Positions 36,302-45,152 of a stretch of 53,504 nucleotides of DNA are shown here, piece by piece; positions within the stretch are counted from its first letter, which is position 1, and every line of letters begins with the position of its first letter. Source of the stretch: Pirellulales bacterium. GTDB lineage: Bacteria; Planctomycetota; Planctomycetia; Pirellulales; Thermoguttaceae. The stretch is from assembly GCA_016935315.1 (NCBI GenBank), contig JAFGRD010000146.1, positions 1 to 53,504 on the forward strand. The letters are read 5' to 3'. A program made the translations under genes and the position numbers. Below the pieces are notes generated by a model. That model was not told the DNA's origin. It saw only the letters and a program-made list of their open reading frames with translations, and did no database searches.

Positions 36302-36484
36302 CCGAATCGGCAAGCGGCGAGAAAGGGAGACACGTTTTGTTTCAACCATGGGGTCCAGGAGGTATTGTGCAGGCCAACGGCGGTTTTTCCAACCGGCGTG
36401 GTACCACCGGGAACCCGAACGATCCTTTTTTTGTTCCGGTTCGGCCTCGACCTAGGGGACGTGAATTGGAATGGAGGAATACTC

Positions 36485-36661
36485 ATGAAGTCGCTTGCTA
36501 AGAAGATGCACCGTTTCCTCGTTTCGGAGGATGGCCCCACCGCAGTTGAGTACGCGGTGATGCTGGCACTGATCGTGATTGTGTGCCTTGCCGCGATTAG
36601 CTCGATTGGAACCCAGGCGAGCACGACGTTCAACAACATTCAGGCTTCGCTGGCATCGTAG
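36485..36661 (+). CDS. Flp-type pilin
   Basis: 58 aa from ATG 36485 (GGAGG six bases upstream). Flp prepilin: a short basic leader ending at Gly17, then PTAVEY with Glu at +5 and Tyr at +6, then a hydrophobic helix (AVMLALIVIVCLAAISSIG) and a short polar tail. CpaA/TadV should cut after Gly17, giving a 41-residue mature pilin that forms tight-adherence fibres. It is the first gene after the c-di-GMP riboswitch and is followed at once by a strong terminator, which explains how pilin can be made in excess over the machinery. Confidence 0.95.
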   Translation: MKSLAKKMHRFLVSEDGPTAVEYAVMLALIVIVCLAAISSIGTQASTTFNNIQASLAS

Positions 36662-36703
36662 CCCCGCGGGCCTGGACGTTCATCTCCGCTTAACCGGAAA
36701 AAG

Positions 36704-36742
36704 CCCCTCGGCGCCCCGCGCGGCGCCGAGGGGACGTTTTTT
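36704..36742 (+). terminator. Strong intrinsic terminator after the pilin gene
   Basis: Stem CCCCTCGGCGCC/GGCGCCGAGGGG (12 bp), loop CCGCGC, then ACG and six T. It should separate most pilin mRNA from the downstream machinery genes. Confidence 0.92.
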
Positions 36743-36803
36743 GAACTATATATTCTCATAGAGGCTTTCATAGGAGCCGGTAGGCCTTCTTAGGAGCCAG
36801 ATG

Positions 36804-36914
36804 ATGGACCCGGTGATCCCTGCGGAAATGGTTGAAGGCGCGATGCAGTTGGCGATCTATCTGATCGCCGCAATAGGGGTGTTTTTGAGTCTGATGTGGA
36901 CCGCCCGGGCCTAG
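36804..36914 (+). CDS. Small single-helix membrane protein in the Tad locus
   Basis: 36 aa. AGGAG (36792-36796) stands seven bases before ATG 36804, and an ATG directly before it (36801) is also possible. The protein has a short acidic N-terminus (DPVIPAEMVEGAMQ), one hydrophobic helix (LAIYLIAAIGVFLSLMW) and ends TARA. It fits exactly between the pilin terminator and the prepilin peptidase gene, same strand. No family is recognised. The good ribosome site and helix support translation; it could be a pilus accessory or minor pilin-like peptide, although no Flp cleavage motif is present. Confidence 0.6.
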   Translation: MDPVIPAEMVEGAMQLAIYLIAAIGVFLSLMWTARA

Positions 36915-36979
36915 TTGCGCTGCCACCCCAGGGGGGCAATTCGCATGAAGCCCTCCTACAGGAGACGGAGAACAAGCTT

Positions 36980-37546
36980 ATGTCAGCGGTGAACGCCCTG
37001 CTCGCCGGGCTTACGGAAAACTGGCACGTCTGGTTCGTGTCCGCAGTGCTGGTCGTGGCGGCCGTGATCGACGGCTGGAAGCTGAAGGTGCCCAATTGGA
37101 TCACCTTTCCCATGGTCATCAGCGGCTGGATCTACAGCACGGCGATGTTCGGCTGGCCCGGCTTGGGGTGGAGCCTGCTGGGGACGGCCGTCGGCCTGGC
37201 ACTGCTGTTGCCGGCTTACGCCATCGGCGGCATGGGTGCCGGCGACGTCAAGTTGCTGGCCGGCGTCGGCGCGTGGGTCTGGGGAACGACCACGTTCTAT
37301 GCATTTTGCCTGTCGGCCATTTTCGGCGGTCTGATCGCCGTGGCCATGGTGGTCTCCCGGAAGCAGTGGAGGCGCCACCGGTCCCAGTTCTGGGGCATTT
37401 TGAGCGAGATCCTGATTCTGCGCGATCCGAACCAGCTCTCGGCGATAGCCGCCGAACGGAAGGGTTCGATGATGCTGTTGCCGTATGGCATTCCGATCGC
37501 CATCGGCACGATTGTCTACTTCATCTGGACGGGGATGCTGCTATGA
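36980..37546 (+). CDS. cpaA: Prepilin peptidase CpaA/TadV (A24 family)
   Basis: 188 aa from ATG 36980. A polytopic membrane aspartic protease with about five to six helices. The two catalytic aspartates are visible: Asp31 in AAVIDGWKLKVPN and Asp89 in GGMGAGDVKLLAG (GxGD motif). It lacks the N-methylating domain of PilD, as expected for the short CpaA/TadV type. It should remove the leader of Flp and TadE here, and possibly of the CBS chimera at 10207-11154. Its last four bases (ATGA) overlap the tadE start, so the two are translationally coupled. Confidence 0.93.
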   Translation: MSAVNALLAGLTENWHVWFVSAVLVVAAVIDGWKLKVPNWITFPMVISGWIYSTAMFGWPGLGWSLLGTAVGLALLLPAYAIGGMGAGDVKLLAGVGAWVWGTTTFYAFCLSAIFGGLIAVAMVVSRKQWRRHRSQFWGILSEILILRDPNQLSAIAAERKGSMMLLPYGIPIAIGTIVYFIWTGMLL

Positions 37547-38088
37547 GATTGCCTGCTTTGCCCAACCCCGGCAGTTCGCGGGGTCCGCTGCGTTGCGTGC
37601 CAGCGTCGCGCACGCAAATCACCACCGAAAGTCGAGTTAAACTGGAGAAGTTTTGCCGCCCCTGCCGAAGAAATCGACGAGGCGCTGCTGTCGTCGAGTT
37701 CGCTGTGGTTGCGCCCGTATTCTTCCTGATGATATTCGGGATGATCGAGTTTGGACGGATGATCATGGTCCAACAGGTCCTCACGAATGCTTCCCGGGAA
37801 GGAGCGCGCCTGGCCGTCTTGGACGACACGACCGCTTCGGAAGTGACTACGGCGGTGGACAACTATTTGTCGGCCGGCCGCGTGTCGGGAGCAGACATAG
37901 AATTGGTGGCCATTGACGACCAGACCCAAACTGAAAAGCCCTTCGAGCAGTCCGATTACGGCGATTCGATAAGGGTTTCGGTCCGTGTGGGTTTCGATCA
38001 AGTGAGTTGGCTGCCTTCGTCGTTCTTCGGTAATAGCGGGAGGAATCTGGCGGCAACGACCATTATGCGCCGAGAGACAGTTCAGTAG
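37543..38088 (+). CDS. TadE-like pseudopilin
   Basis: 181 aa from ATG 37543, overlapping the peptidase stop by 4 bp. A basic N-terminus ends in RRNRRGAAVVEFAVVAPVFF: Gly, then AAVVEF with Glu at +5, the TadE processing pattern, followed by a helix (MIFGMIEFGRMIMVQQVL) and the family block TNASREGARLAVL. The rest is a periplasmic domain. TadE pseudopilins are cut by CpaA and are needed for fibre assembly or export. The unprocessed leader of about 50 residues is longer than usual, and a start further in is possible. Confidence 0.9.
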   Translation: MRLPALPNPGSSRGPLRCVPASRTQITTESRVKLEKFCRPCRRNRRGAAVVEFAVVAPVFFLMIFGMIEFGRMIMVQQVLTNASREGARLAVLDDTTASEVTTAVDNYLSAGRVSGADIELVAIDDQTQTEKPFEQSDYGDSIRVSVRVGFDQVSWLPSSFFGNSGRNLAATTIMRRETVQ

Positions 38089-38159
38089 GCGCCGCCAAGT
38101 TCGGTCGGCGCGCGGCCGGACCGTGACATCGAGTCCTTTCGGGACTCACGGGGGAGTAT

Positions 38160-39377
38160 ATGCGAGGCAAATCGTTGGCCCTGCTCGTGTTGGCACTGGG
38201 ATGCGGCCTGGTGGCGTCGATTGGAATCACCCAGGTCATCTCCAAGCAGGATAAGAAGCCGGTCGTTCAGTCGGGGGATACCCAGGCCATCTTCGTGGCC
38301 ATGGCAGACATTCCCTTCGGCGAGCCCCTAACTTCCCAGGAGCTTCGCCTGGAGGAGTGGCCCAAGGACAAGGTCCCCGAGGGGGCCTTGACCACGATCG
38401 AGGACGTCGAGGGACGCCGGACTCGAGCCAAGCTCTATGCCGGCGAGCCCATTCTGGAAAAGAAACTGTTTGAGAAGGGGGCGGACGGCTTGGGCCACAG
38501 CGCCCGAATCCCCAAAGGATATCGCGTCGTTTCGGTCCGGGTCGACATCGTCAGCGGCAGCGCCAGCCTGATCCTGCCGGGCGACCGCGTCGATGTGATG
38601 TTGTATCTCACCCGTAGCCCGACCGGCGGAACCTACGAGGCCACCACGCGAACCATCCTCCAGGACATCAAGGTCTTCGCCGTCAATGACGTGGTCGGCA
38701 TGGAATCGGATCAGGGAGGCAAGTCGATCAACGCGCAGACGATCTCCCTGCTGGTCACTCCCGGGCAGGCACAGGAGGTGATGCTTGCCAGCGAAATGGG
38801 CAAGATCCGGCTGGTGATGCGGAGCCCCGAGGACGACGTTCAATCGCAAGTGGGCGAGTCGACCCTTCGCGAGATCTTCGGCCTGGAAGGAGGCAGCGAC
38901 CGCGACAAGGAAAAGGAGGCGGTTGAGGACACGGCCTCGTCCGGGCCGCAACAGGGCGGCTCGGGTTTCCGCGGCTTCCTGGACAAGATCCGGGCCAAGG
39001 CGGTCGTCGACGCGCCTTCCGCCCTGCCGACCCTGATGCAGCCGGGAAGGCCTTCCGCCGAGCGGCACATGATGCGAATCGTCAGCGGTGGCGAGATCAG
39101 CAACCTGGTGCTCGAAGCGGAGACCGACGAGTCGATTCCCGGGTACCAGCGATGGAAACTGAGTTCCGGCCCGCTGCCCTTGCCTGGCGGGCCCGAACTG
39201 CAGCAGCCAGCCCCGACCGAGACGCCCCCGGCGGTCCAGCCAACCGAACCAGGAGAGCCTTCTGAACCAAAGGCACCCCCAGGGGAACAACCGCCGGCAG
39301 AGGAGGAGCCGGCGGGCGCGGAACCGGCGGGCGCGGAACCGGCGGGCACAGAACCGGCGGCGACAGCAGGAGAATGA
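38160..39377 (+). CDS. cpaB: Flp pilus assembly protein CpaB/RcpC
   Basis: 405 aa. One N-terminal helix (LALLVLALGCGLVASIGITQ), then a SAF domain with AIFVAMADIPFGEPLTSQEL and EPILEKKLFEKG, then the RcpC domain with VVSVRVDIVSGSASLILPGDRVDVML and TILQDIKVFAVND, given here as short blocks. CpaB links the inner membrane to the secretin channel in Tad systems. Unusual is a C-terminal Pro/Glu/Ala tail of about 60 residues built from EPAGA repeats coded by a 15-bp tandem repeat. The gene follows tadE by 71 bp and starts after GGGGGAG. Confidence 0.93.
   Translation: MRGKSLALLVLALGCGLVASIGITQVISKQDKKPVVQSGDTQAIFVAMADIPFGEPLTSQELRLEEWPKDKVPEGALTTIEDVEGRRTRAKLYAGEPILEKKLFEKGADGLGHSARIPKGYRVVSVRVDIVSGSASLILPGDRVDVMLYLTRSPTGGTYEATTRTILQDIKVFAVNDVVGMESDQGGKSINAQTISLLVTPGQAQEVMLASEMGKIRLVMRSPEDDVQSQVGESTLREIFGLEGGSDRDKEKEAVEDTASSGPQQGGSGFRGFLDKIRAKAVVDAPSALPTLMQPGRPSAERHMMRIVSGGEISNLVLEAETDESIPGYQRWKLSSGPLPLPGGPELQQPAPTETPPAVQPTEPGEPSEPKAPPGEQPPAEEEPAGAEPAGAEPAGTEPAATAGE
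39306..39360 (+). repeat. 15-bp tandem repeat coding EPAGA
   Basis: Units at 39306, 39321 and 39336 plus a 10-bp partial, pattern GAACCGGCGGGCGCG, in frame at the end of cpaB. Copy number is likely to vary between strains by slippage. Confidence 0.85.
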
Positions 39378-39554
39378 ACCCGCCCGGCGGCGTCCGCAGT
39401 CGCTGGGTGGAAACGAGAGTGATGCGTCCGATCGGCACCCGGCGAATTGCCGATCGGCGTTGAGAAGATGGGCAACGGCCGGCGCGGAGCGCCGGCCGCA
39501 CGGATGGTCCGCCTTGGACTGAGAAGTCCGGGCTTTGTCGCGAGGAATACAAGG

Positions 39555-41192
39555 ATGTTGAAGTACACTCTTCGGCGGCTTCTTCTGCCGCTCCTGATCG
39601 TTTCGATGCTGGCGTCGTTGACGCGGTCCGTTCCACCGGCCATGGCGCAGCAAGCATCCTCGCTGCCGGTCCAGTTCAAGGTCCAGAGCGCCAGCGAGCG
39701 GATGGAGATGACGATCAACACCAGCCGGCGGCTGACCCTGGACAAGAAGATCCCCGAGGCCCAGGTCAATAATCCCGACATTCTCGACCTGACGCCCCTG
39801 GCGCCGAACGTCATCCAGGTGTCGGCCAAGTCGCCGGGCGTGACTCAAGTCAACCTCTGGGACGAGGACCGAAAGCTCTACACGATCGACGTGATCGTGT
39901 ACGGCGACGTCCGGGAATTGGAGTTACTCTTGGCTTCCCAGTTTCCCAACGCCTCGTTGAAGGTCGTGCCGGTGGCCAGCGGCGTGCTCATCTCCGGCTT
40001 CGTGGACCAGCCGGAACACATCGATCTGATCATCCGCATTGCCGAGGAGTACTACCCGAAAGTCATCAACAACATGGTCGTCAGCGGTGTCCGCCAGGTT
40101 CTCTTGTACGTGAAGGTCATGGAAATCTCACGTACCAAGCTGCGGGCGTTGGGATTCGACTTCGCCAAGTTCACCGGCCCCAACAAGTTCGTTTCCAGCA
40201 TCGCCGGACTGTTGCCCAACGCGGAGGTCGACATCGAAGAGGGGATGACCACCTACACGAAGACTCTCGGCGGCAATCCGACGGCGACATTCGACATTAT
40301 CGATCCCGGCGGCGCGTTCTTCGGCGTGCTGGAAGCGTTGCGAGAAGACAGGCTGGGGCGGATCCTGGCCGAGCCCACGCTGGTCGCCGTCAGTGGCCGG
40401 CCGGCCTACTTCCGCGTCGGCGGCGAGGTCGGCTACCAACTCAGCGGCGGCATTACGGGTCCTTCCGCCGAGTTCAAGCAGTACGGTACGCGGATCGACT
40501 TCGTGGCCATCGTGTTGGGCAACGGCCGGATCCGCCTGGAGGTCCGACCGCTGGTCAGCGAACTCGACGCCGCCAACAGCGTGGGAGGGATTCCCGCCTT
40601 GAGGACCCGGGAAGTGGACACGGGTGTCGAACTCCAGGCGGGGCAGACCCTGGCAATCGCCGGACTCGTCCAGAATCGGGTCGAGGCGACGAACCGCGGG
40701 TTGCCGTGGGTCAGCGAGGTTCCCTATCTGGGAGCCCTGTTCCGTCGGGTGGAAGAGCAGAACAATGAAGTCGAGTTGTTGATCATGGTGACGCCCCAAC
40801 TGGTCGAAGCGATGGACGCCGAGGAAGTCCCGCTCTGTGGGCCCGGAATGCGGACCACCAGCCCCAGCGACTGGGAGCTGTATTTCCAGGGTCACCTGGA
40901 AGTTCCCGTCTGCTGCCCGGGCTGTGGCGGAGACGGCTGTGCCCAGTGTGGTGGCGAGGGCGGCGACCCGGGGATGCAGCCCTATCAGGGCATGCTGCTT
41001 CCGCAGCCCGGCGACGCTGGCCGGACCGCTCCCACCCGCTTCTCCCAGGTATCCACGGCCGCCCGACCCGGCGTCGTGCACAATCGGCACACTCCGCCCA
41101 ACCCGCGTTCTTCGGCGGCCGATTCTCCCGCCACAAACCAGAACGCAGAACCTCTCTTCATGGGACCGATCGGTTATGACGTAATAAAGTAA
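39555..41192 (+). CDS. cpaC: Type II/IV secretin CpaC/RcpA
   Basis: 545 aa. ATG 39555 with GAGGAA eight bases upstream starts a clear signal peptide (LLLPLLIVSMLA...AMAQ). The N-terminal pilus domain shows NTSRRLTLDKKIPEAQVNNP and PGVTQVNLWDED. A BON-like block (VPVASGVLISGFVDQPEHI) is followed by the secretin core: LLYVKVMEISRTKLRALGFD, LAEPTLVAVSGRPAYFRVGG, GVELQAGQTLAIAGLVQN and LPWVSEVPYLGALFR, ending with ELLIMVTPQLVEAM. It forms the outer-membrane channel for the pilus. Beyond the secretin end lies a Cys-rich stretch (CCPGCGGDGCAQCGGEGG) and a Pro/Ser tail, not typical of CpaC, which might bind metal or form disulfides. Confidence 0.94.
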   Translation: MLKYTLRRLLLPLLIVSMLASLTRSVPPAMAQQASSLPVQFKVQSASERMEMTINTSRRLTLDKKIPEAQVNNPDILDLTPLAPNVIQVSAKSPGVTQVNLWDEDRKLYTIDVIVYGDVRELELLLASQFPNASLKVVPVASGVLISGFVDQPEHIDLIIRIAEEYYPKVINNMVVSGVRQVLLYVKVMEISRTKLRALGFDFAKFTGPNKFVSSIAGLLPNAEVDIEEGMTTYTKTLGGNPTATFDIIDPGGAFFGVLEALREDRLGRILAEPTLVAVSGRPAYFRVGGEVGYQLSGGITGPSAEFKQYGTRIDFVAIVLGNGRIRLEVRPLVSELDAANSVGGIPALRTREVDTGVELQAGQTLAIAGLVQNRVEATNRGLPWVSEVPYLGALFRRVEEQNNEVELLIMVTPQLVEAMDAEEVPLCGPGMRTTSPSDWELYFQGHLEVPVCCPGCGGDGCAQCGGEGGDPGMQPYQGMLLPQPGDAGRTAPTRFSQVSTAARPGVVHNRHTPPNPRSSAADSPATNQNAEPLFMGPIGYDVIK

Positions 41193-41290
41193 TGACGGTT
41201 TGTTGAAGCGAAGGAATGGAAGCGGGCCTGGGCGCTCCCGGACCGGAGATCGCCCGAGGCCCACGCGGCAACCTTTTGACGAAGACGGCT

Positions 41291-42511
41291 ATGAGCAACG
41301 TTCTGCGACTGGCGATTGTGGATCCCGACGACGCAACGCGCGAATCGCTCAAGAGTATGTTGTTGGGAATGGACATGATTTGGCTGGAGGCCGAGTGTTC
41401 CCGCTACGAGTTCTTCGCGGACGTGGTCGGCCAGACTGATCCGGAAATCGGCCTGGTGGCCATCGATCACAATCCCGAGAAGGCCCTCAATCTGGTAACC
41501 GAACTCGGCCAGTCGTCGCCGAACTGCGCCGTGCTGGTGGTAAGCTCCTCGACCGACGGGAACCTGATCCTCAAGGCCATGCGCGCCGGGGCCAAGGAGT
41601 TCCTCACGCATCCGATGCGGATCGAAGACCTGCTGGCCGCTCTGGGGCGAATCAGCGAGCGCCGCTTCGGGCGCGACGAGAAGAAACCTCGCGGGAGCCG
41701 GGTGATCGCCTTGGCCGGATCGATCGGCGGCGTGGGCACAACCAGCCTGGCCGTGAACCTCGGCTGTGCCCTGGCGGCCAGCGAACACAACTCCGTCGCC
41801 CTGGTCGATCTGGACCTCTGCCTGGGCGACGCGGACGTGTTCCTCGACATCATTCCCGACTATACGCTGGTCGACGTCGCCCAGAACGTCACCCGACTCG
41901 ACTTCTCGCTGCTGAAACGTTCCCTGACCAAGCATGCCTCGGGGCTCTACCTGCTGCCGCGGCCAGTGCAGTTGGAGGACATCGGGCTGATCACGGCCGA
42001 CGACTTGCAGCGGGTGATCGGGCTGTTGAAGGCCACCTTCACCCATCTCGTGCTCGACCTGTCGAAGAGCTACAGCTCCATCGACCTGAACGCGCTGGAG
42101 ATGGCCACCGAGGTGCTCCTGGTCACGCAGCTCGACCTGCCCTGTCTGCGCAACGTCGTGCGGCTGATGATGTCGTTCGGCGAGATGGAAGGGCTGGCCC
42201 AGAAGGTCAGAATCGTGGTCAATCGGGTCGGCCTGGAGAGCGGACAGATCACGCTCAAGAAGGCCGAGGAAACGATTGGCAAGGAGATCTTCTGGCAGCT
42301 TCCCAACGACTACCGCACCATGATCGAGGCGCGCAACAACGGCGTCCCGCTGGTCGAGCAGTCCCCCAAGGCGGCCATCACCATGTCGATCGGCGCCCTG
42401 GCCGAGGCACTCTGTAGCGAGCAGAAGATTGATGCCCCTGAAATCGCCGGCAAGCGCTCGGGCATCGGCCGCCTGTTCCACCTCTGGCAAGGTCACGGCT
42501 CGGGCCCGTGA
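41291..42511 (+). CDS. cpaE: TadZ/CpaE ParA-like localisation ATPase
   Basis: 406 aa from ATG 41291. Residues 1-120 form an atypical receiver-like domain (LRLAIVDPDDATRESLKSML, AMRAGAKEFLTHP). The ParA/MinD part follows: ALAGSIGGVGTTSLAVNLG, VALVDLDLCLGDADVFLDI and LVLDLSKSYSSIDLNAL. In the deviant Walker A motif the signature Lys of KGGxG is replaced by Ile (SIGGVGTTS). That Lys contacts the partner subunit's ATP in ParA proteins, so dimer switching may differ. TadZ proteins place the Tad machinery at the pole. It sits directly upstream of cpaF. Confidence 0.92.
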   Translation: MSNVLRLAIVDPDDATRESLKSMLLGMDMIWLEAECSRYEFFADVVGQTDPEIGLVAIDHNPEKALNLVTELGQSSPNCAVLVVSSSTDGNLILKAMRAGAKEFLTHPMRIEDLLAALGRISERRFGRDEKKPRGSRVIALAGSIGGVGTTSLAVNLGCALAASEHNSVALVDLDLCLGDADVFLDIIPDYTLVDVAQNVTRLDFSLLKRSLTKHASGLYLLPRPVQLEDIGLITADDLQRVIGLLKATFTHLVLDLSKSYSSIDLNALEMATEVLLVTQLDLPCLRNVVRLMMSFGEMEGLAQKVRIVVNRVGLESGQITLKKAEETIGKEIFWQLPNDYRTMIEARNNGVPLVEQSPKAAITMSIGALAEALCSEQKIDAPEIAGKRSGIGRLFHLWQGHGSGP

Positions 42512-42840
42512 CGGCTCCCGGCCGGCAGGAGCCGGTTGCGGAAGTCGTTGGCTCCGAGCTAGCGCGGGCGGTTTCTCGAACCGCAAGGCCCACCCTGAGA
42601 TCTCTGGCCCTTGATCCGGCCTGCAACCGCCACAACCGGCACAGGCTTCCCATTCCGGAGCCTTTGGCCGATCGCTGCCTTGCCCGCAATCTTGAGCTAT
42701 GATTTCTTAGATGCTATTCGTGCTGGGGAGCGGGTAGTCCCCGAAACACTCTTTTCCACCGGGCAGCAATCGCTGCCGAACGTTGGAAGCAACGTCTGTG
42801 TTGGCTCGGTAACTTGCAGTAGACGGACGGGTATTTCTTT
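42512..42840. other. Gap between cpaE and cpaF
   Basis: No credible gene. A 6-bp hairpin GCGGTT-TCTCG-AACCGC lies at 42568-42584, and a weak promoter TTGAGC (42692-42697), 17 bp, TATTCG (42715-42720) could start a transcript for cpaF-tadB-tadC. Other Tad genes such as cpaD/rcpB are not hidden here. Confidence 0.4.
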
Positions 42841-44160
42841 ATGGCAAAGTCATCGGCAGCTCTGCGCCAGTCGGAATCGGCTGAGAACACATTCGAGGAT
42901 CTCAAGCAACGCATCCACAGCAAGCTCGTAGACAAGTTGGACTTGTCGCGGGTGGGCGAACTGGAAGGCGACACCTTGCGGCGGGAAATCCGCCTCGTCG
43001 TCGAACATCTCTGCGACACCGAAGACACGCTGCTGAACCGCAACGAGCGCGAGCGGTTGGTCGGAGAGGTCCTCGACGAGACCTTCGGCCTGGGGCCCCT
43101 GGAGGTCATCCTCAAGGATCCCACCGTTAGCGACATCATGATCAACGGGCCGAAGAGCATCTATGTCGAGCGCCGCGGTCAATTGGAAAAGACCAACGTG
43201 GTGTTCCGCAACAACAACCACCTGATGCAGATCATCGACCGGATCATCTCCAGGGTGGGACGCCGCGTCGATGAAACCTGCCCCATGGTCGACGCCCGCA
43301 TGGTCGACGGCTCGCGATTCAACGCCATTATTCCGCCCCTGGCCCTGGACGGGGCCTCGGTCTCCATCCGCCGTTTCGGCGCCAACCCGCTGAAGCTGGA
43401 AGACCTCTTGAACTTCAAAGCCTTCACGCCCGAAATGGTCATGCTCCTGGAAGGGGCCATCAAGGCACGATTGAACATCATCATCTCGGGCGGAACGGGT
43501 TCCGGCAAGACGACGCTGCTGAACACGCTCTCCAGCTTCATCCCCAACACGGATCGAATCATCACCATCGAGGACGCCGCGGAATTGCAGCTTCAGCAGG
43601 ATCACGTGGTGCGGCTGGAGACCCGCCCGGCCAACATCGAAGGCAAGGGCGCCATCACCGCCACGGACCTGGTAAAGAACGCCCTGCGAATGCGACCCGA
43701 ACGAATCATCATCGGCGAGTGCCGCGGCTCCGAGACGCTCGACATGTTGCAGGCGATGAACACCGGCCACGAAGGATCGCTGACCACCATCCACGCCAAC
43801 ACGCCGCGCGACGCCATCGCCCGCATGGAGACCATGATCATGATGGCCGGGTTCGAGCTGCCGTTGAAGGCGATGCGGACGCAGATCGCCAGTGCCGTCG
43901 ATCTGGTCGTCCAGGCCAGCCGGCTCCAGGGCGGCCCCCGCAAAATCACCTACATCACCGAAATCGTCGGTATGGAGCAGGATACGGTCGTGATGCAGGA
44001 CATCTATCGGTTCGAGAAAGACGGGATCGACGAGAGGGGGCGGGCATACGGACGTTTCGTCGCTACCGGCGTGCGGCCCACCTTCATGGATCGGCTCGAA
44101 GCCGCCGGCGTTCGGCTACCGTCCAGTGCCTTCCGCGAACGCGTCATGCTACAAGATTGA
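42841..44160 (+). CDS. cpaF: Tad secretion ATPase CpaF/TadA
   Basis: 439 aa. Hexameric type II/IV secretion ATPase: N-terminal three-helix part, [20 protein letters not shown], Walker [14 protein letters not shown] (Lys223), [12 protein letters not shown] (Asp box), [21 protein letters not shown] (Walker B) and the His box [12 protein letters not shown]. It powers Flp pilus assembly and possibly retraction at the inner-membrane face. The C-terminal tail ([14 protein letters not shown] type) matches the family. Its stop is 7 bp before the tadB start. Length is typical. Confidence 0.95.
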   Translation: MAKSSAALRQSESAENTFEDLKQRIHSKLVDKLDLSRVGELEGDTLRREIRLVVEHLCDTEDTLLNRNERERLVGEVLDETFGLGPLEVILKDPTVSDIMINGPKSIYVERRGQLEKTNVVFRNNNHLMQIIDRIISRVGRRVDETCPMVDARMVDGSRFNAIIPPLALDGASVSIRRFGANPLKLEDLLNFKAFTPEMVMLLEGAIKARLNIIISGGTGSGKTTLLNTLSSFIPNTDRIITIEDAAELQLQQDHVVRLETRPANIEGKGAITATDLVKNALRMRPERIIIGECRGSETLDMLQAMNTGHEGSLTTIHANTPRDAIARMETMIMMAGFELPLKAMRTQIASAVDLVVQASRLQGGPRKITYITEIVGMEQDTVVMQDIYRFEKDGIDERGRAYGRFVATGVRPTFMDRLEAAGVRLPSSAFRERVMLQD

Positions 44161-44167
44161 GGAGGTT

Positions 44168-45139
44168 ATGAGTCCGCTGATCATCGCAACCGTTGCCTTC
44201 GTCGGGGTCGCCGCTTTGGTGGGTGGCCTGGCGATGGTGCTGCGCGAAAGTCCCGGCAGCAAGGTCGAAGACCGCCTGGATATGCTGACCGGAGTCAACA
44301 CACCGTCGGCCGCGAAGGAAGGACTGGCCAAAGAGGCCTCTGTCCTGGCCCAGCCGCTCGACCAGATGCCCGGCATCTTCGAGACGTTCTTCGAACGTTT
44401 CGGCAACATCGGTCTGCTGTTCGAGCAGGCCGACACCTCCTTGACCGTGCCCAAGATGTTGGCCATTTCGACCGTCTTGGGCGTCGTCGGCGCCGCCCTG
44501 GCCGTCACGCTGGGAATCCACCCGGCCCTGGTGCCCGTGGTCGGCCTGCTGATGGCGGCCCTGCCGATGTTTTGGGTCATGTTCCGGCGCAAGCGGCGGC
44601 TGAAAGCCTTCGCCGCGCAACTGCCCGACGCGCTGGAGATGCTCGCCCGCTCGCTCCGCGCCGGCCAGAGCCTCGGCTTCGGCTTCAACATGGTGGCCAG
44701 CGAGATGAGCGACCCGATCTCCAGGGAATTCGGCCGCGTGTTCGAGGAGCAGAACCTCGGCATCCCGCTGGATGAGACCCTGGAGGGGCTCACGGATCGA
44801 ATCCCCAACCTCGACTTGAAGTTCTTCGCGACGGCCGTCGTTTTGCAGCGCCAAACCGGCGGTGATCTGGCCGAGATCCTCGACAAGATCGGCCACCTCA
44901 TTCGCGAACGCTTCAAGATTTGGGGGCAGGTTCAGGCACTGACCGGCGAAGGACGCCTCTCGGGTGTCGTACTGCTGGCCTTGCCCTTCGTCCTGTTTGC
45001 CACCGTCTATCAGCTCAATCCCGACTACCTGATGTTGCTGTTTGAAGATCCCATGGGCACGAAGATGCTCACGGGGGCGATCATCCTACAGATTCTCGGG
45101 GCGCTGATGATCCGGAAAATCGTCAACATCAAGGTGTAG
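44168..45139 (+). CDS. tadB: Inner-membrane platform protein TadB
   Basis: 323 aa from ATG 44168 with GGAGG directly upstream (44161-44165). Four membrane regions: residues 2-24, two around 95-135 and a pair at 270-320. The T2SSF domain lies between them with QLPDALEMLARSLRAGQSLGFGFNMVA and FATAVVLQRQTGGDLAEILDKIG, listed in parts here. TadB and TadC form the platform on which CpaF turns. Short spacing to cpaF and to tadC supports one operon. Confidence 0.94.
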   Translation: MSPLIIATVAFVGVAALVGGLAMVLRESPGSKVEDRLDMLTGVNTPSAAKEGLAKEASVLAQPLDQMPGIFETFFERFGNIGLLFEQADTSLTVPKMLAISTVLGVVGAALAVTLGIHPALVPVVGLLMAALPMFWVMFRRKRRLKAFAAQLPDALEMLARSLRAGQSLGFGFNMVASEMSDPISREFGRVFEEQNLGIPLDETLEGLTDRIPNLDLKFFATAVVLQRQTGGDLAEILDKIGHLIRERFKIWGQVQALTGEGRLSGVVLLALPFVLFATVYQLNPDYLMLLFEDPMGTKMLTGAIILQILGALMIRKIVNIKV

Positions 45140-45152
45140 GTGGAATTTGACC

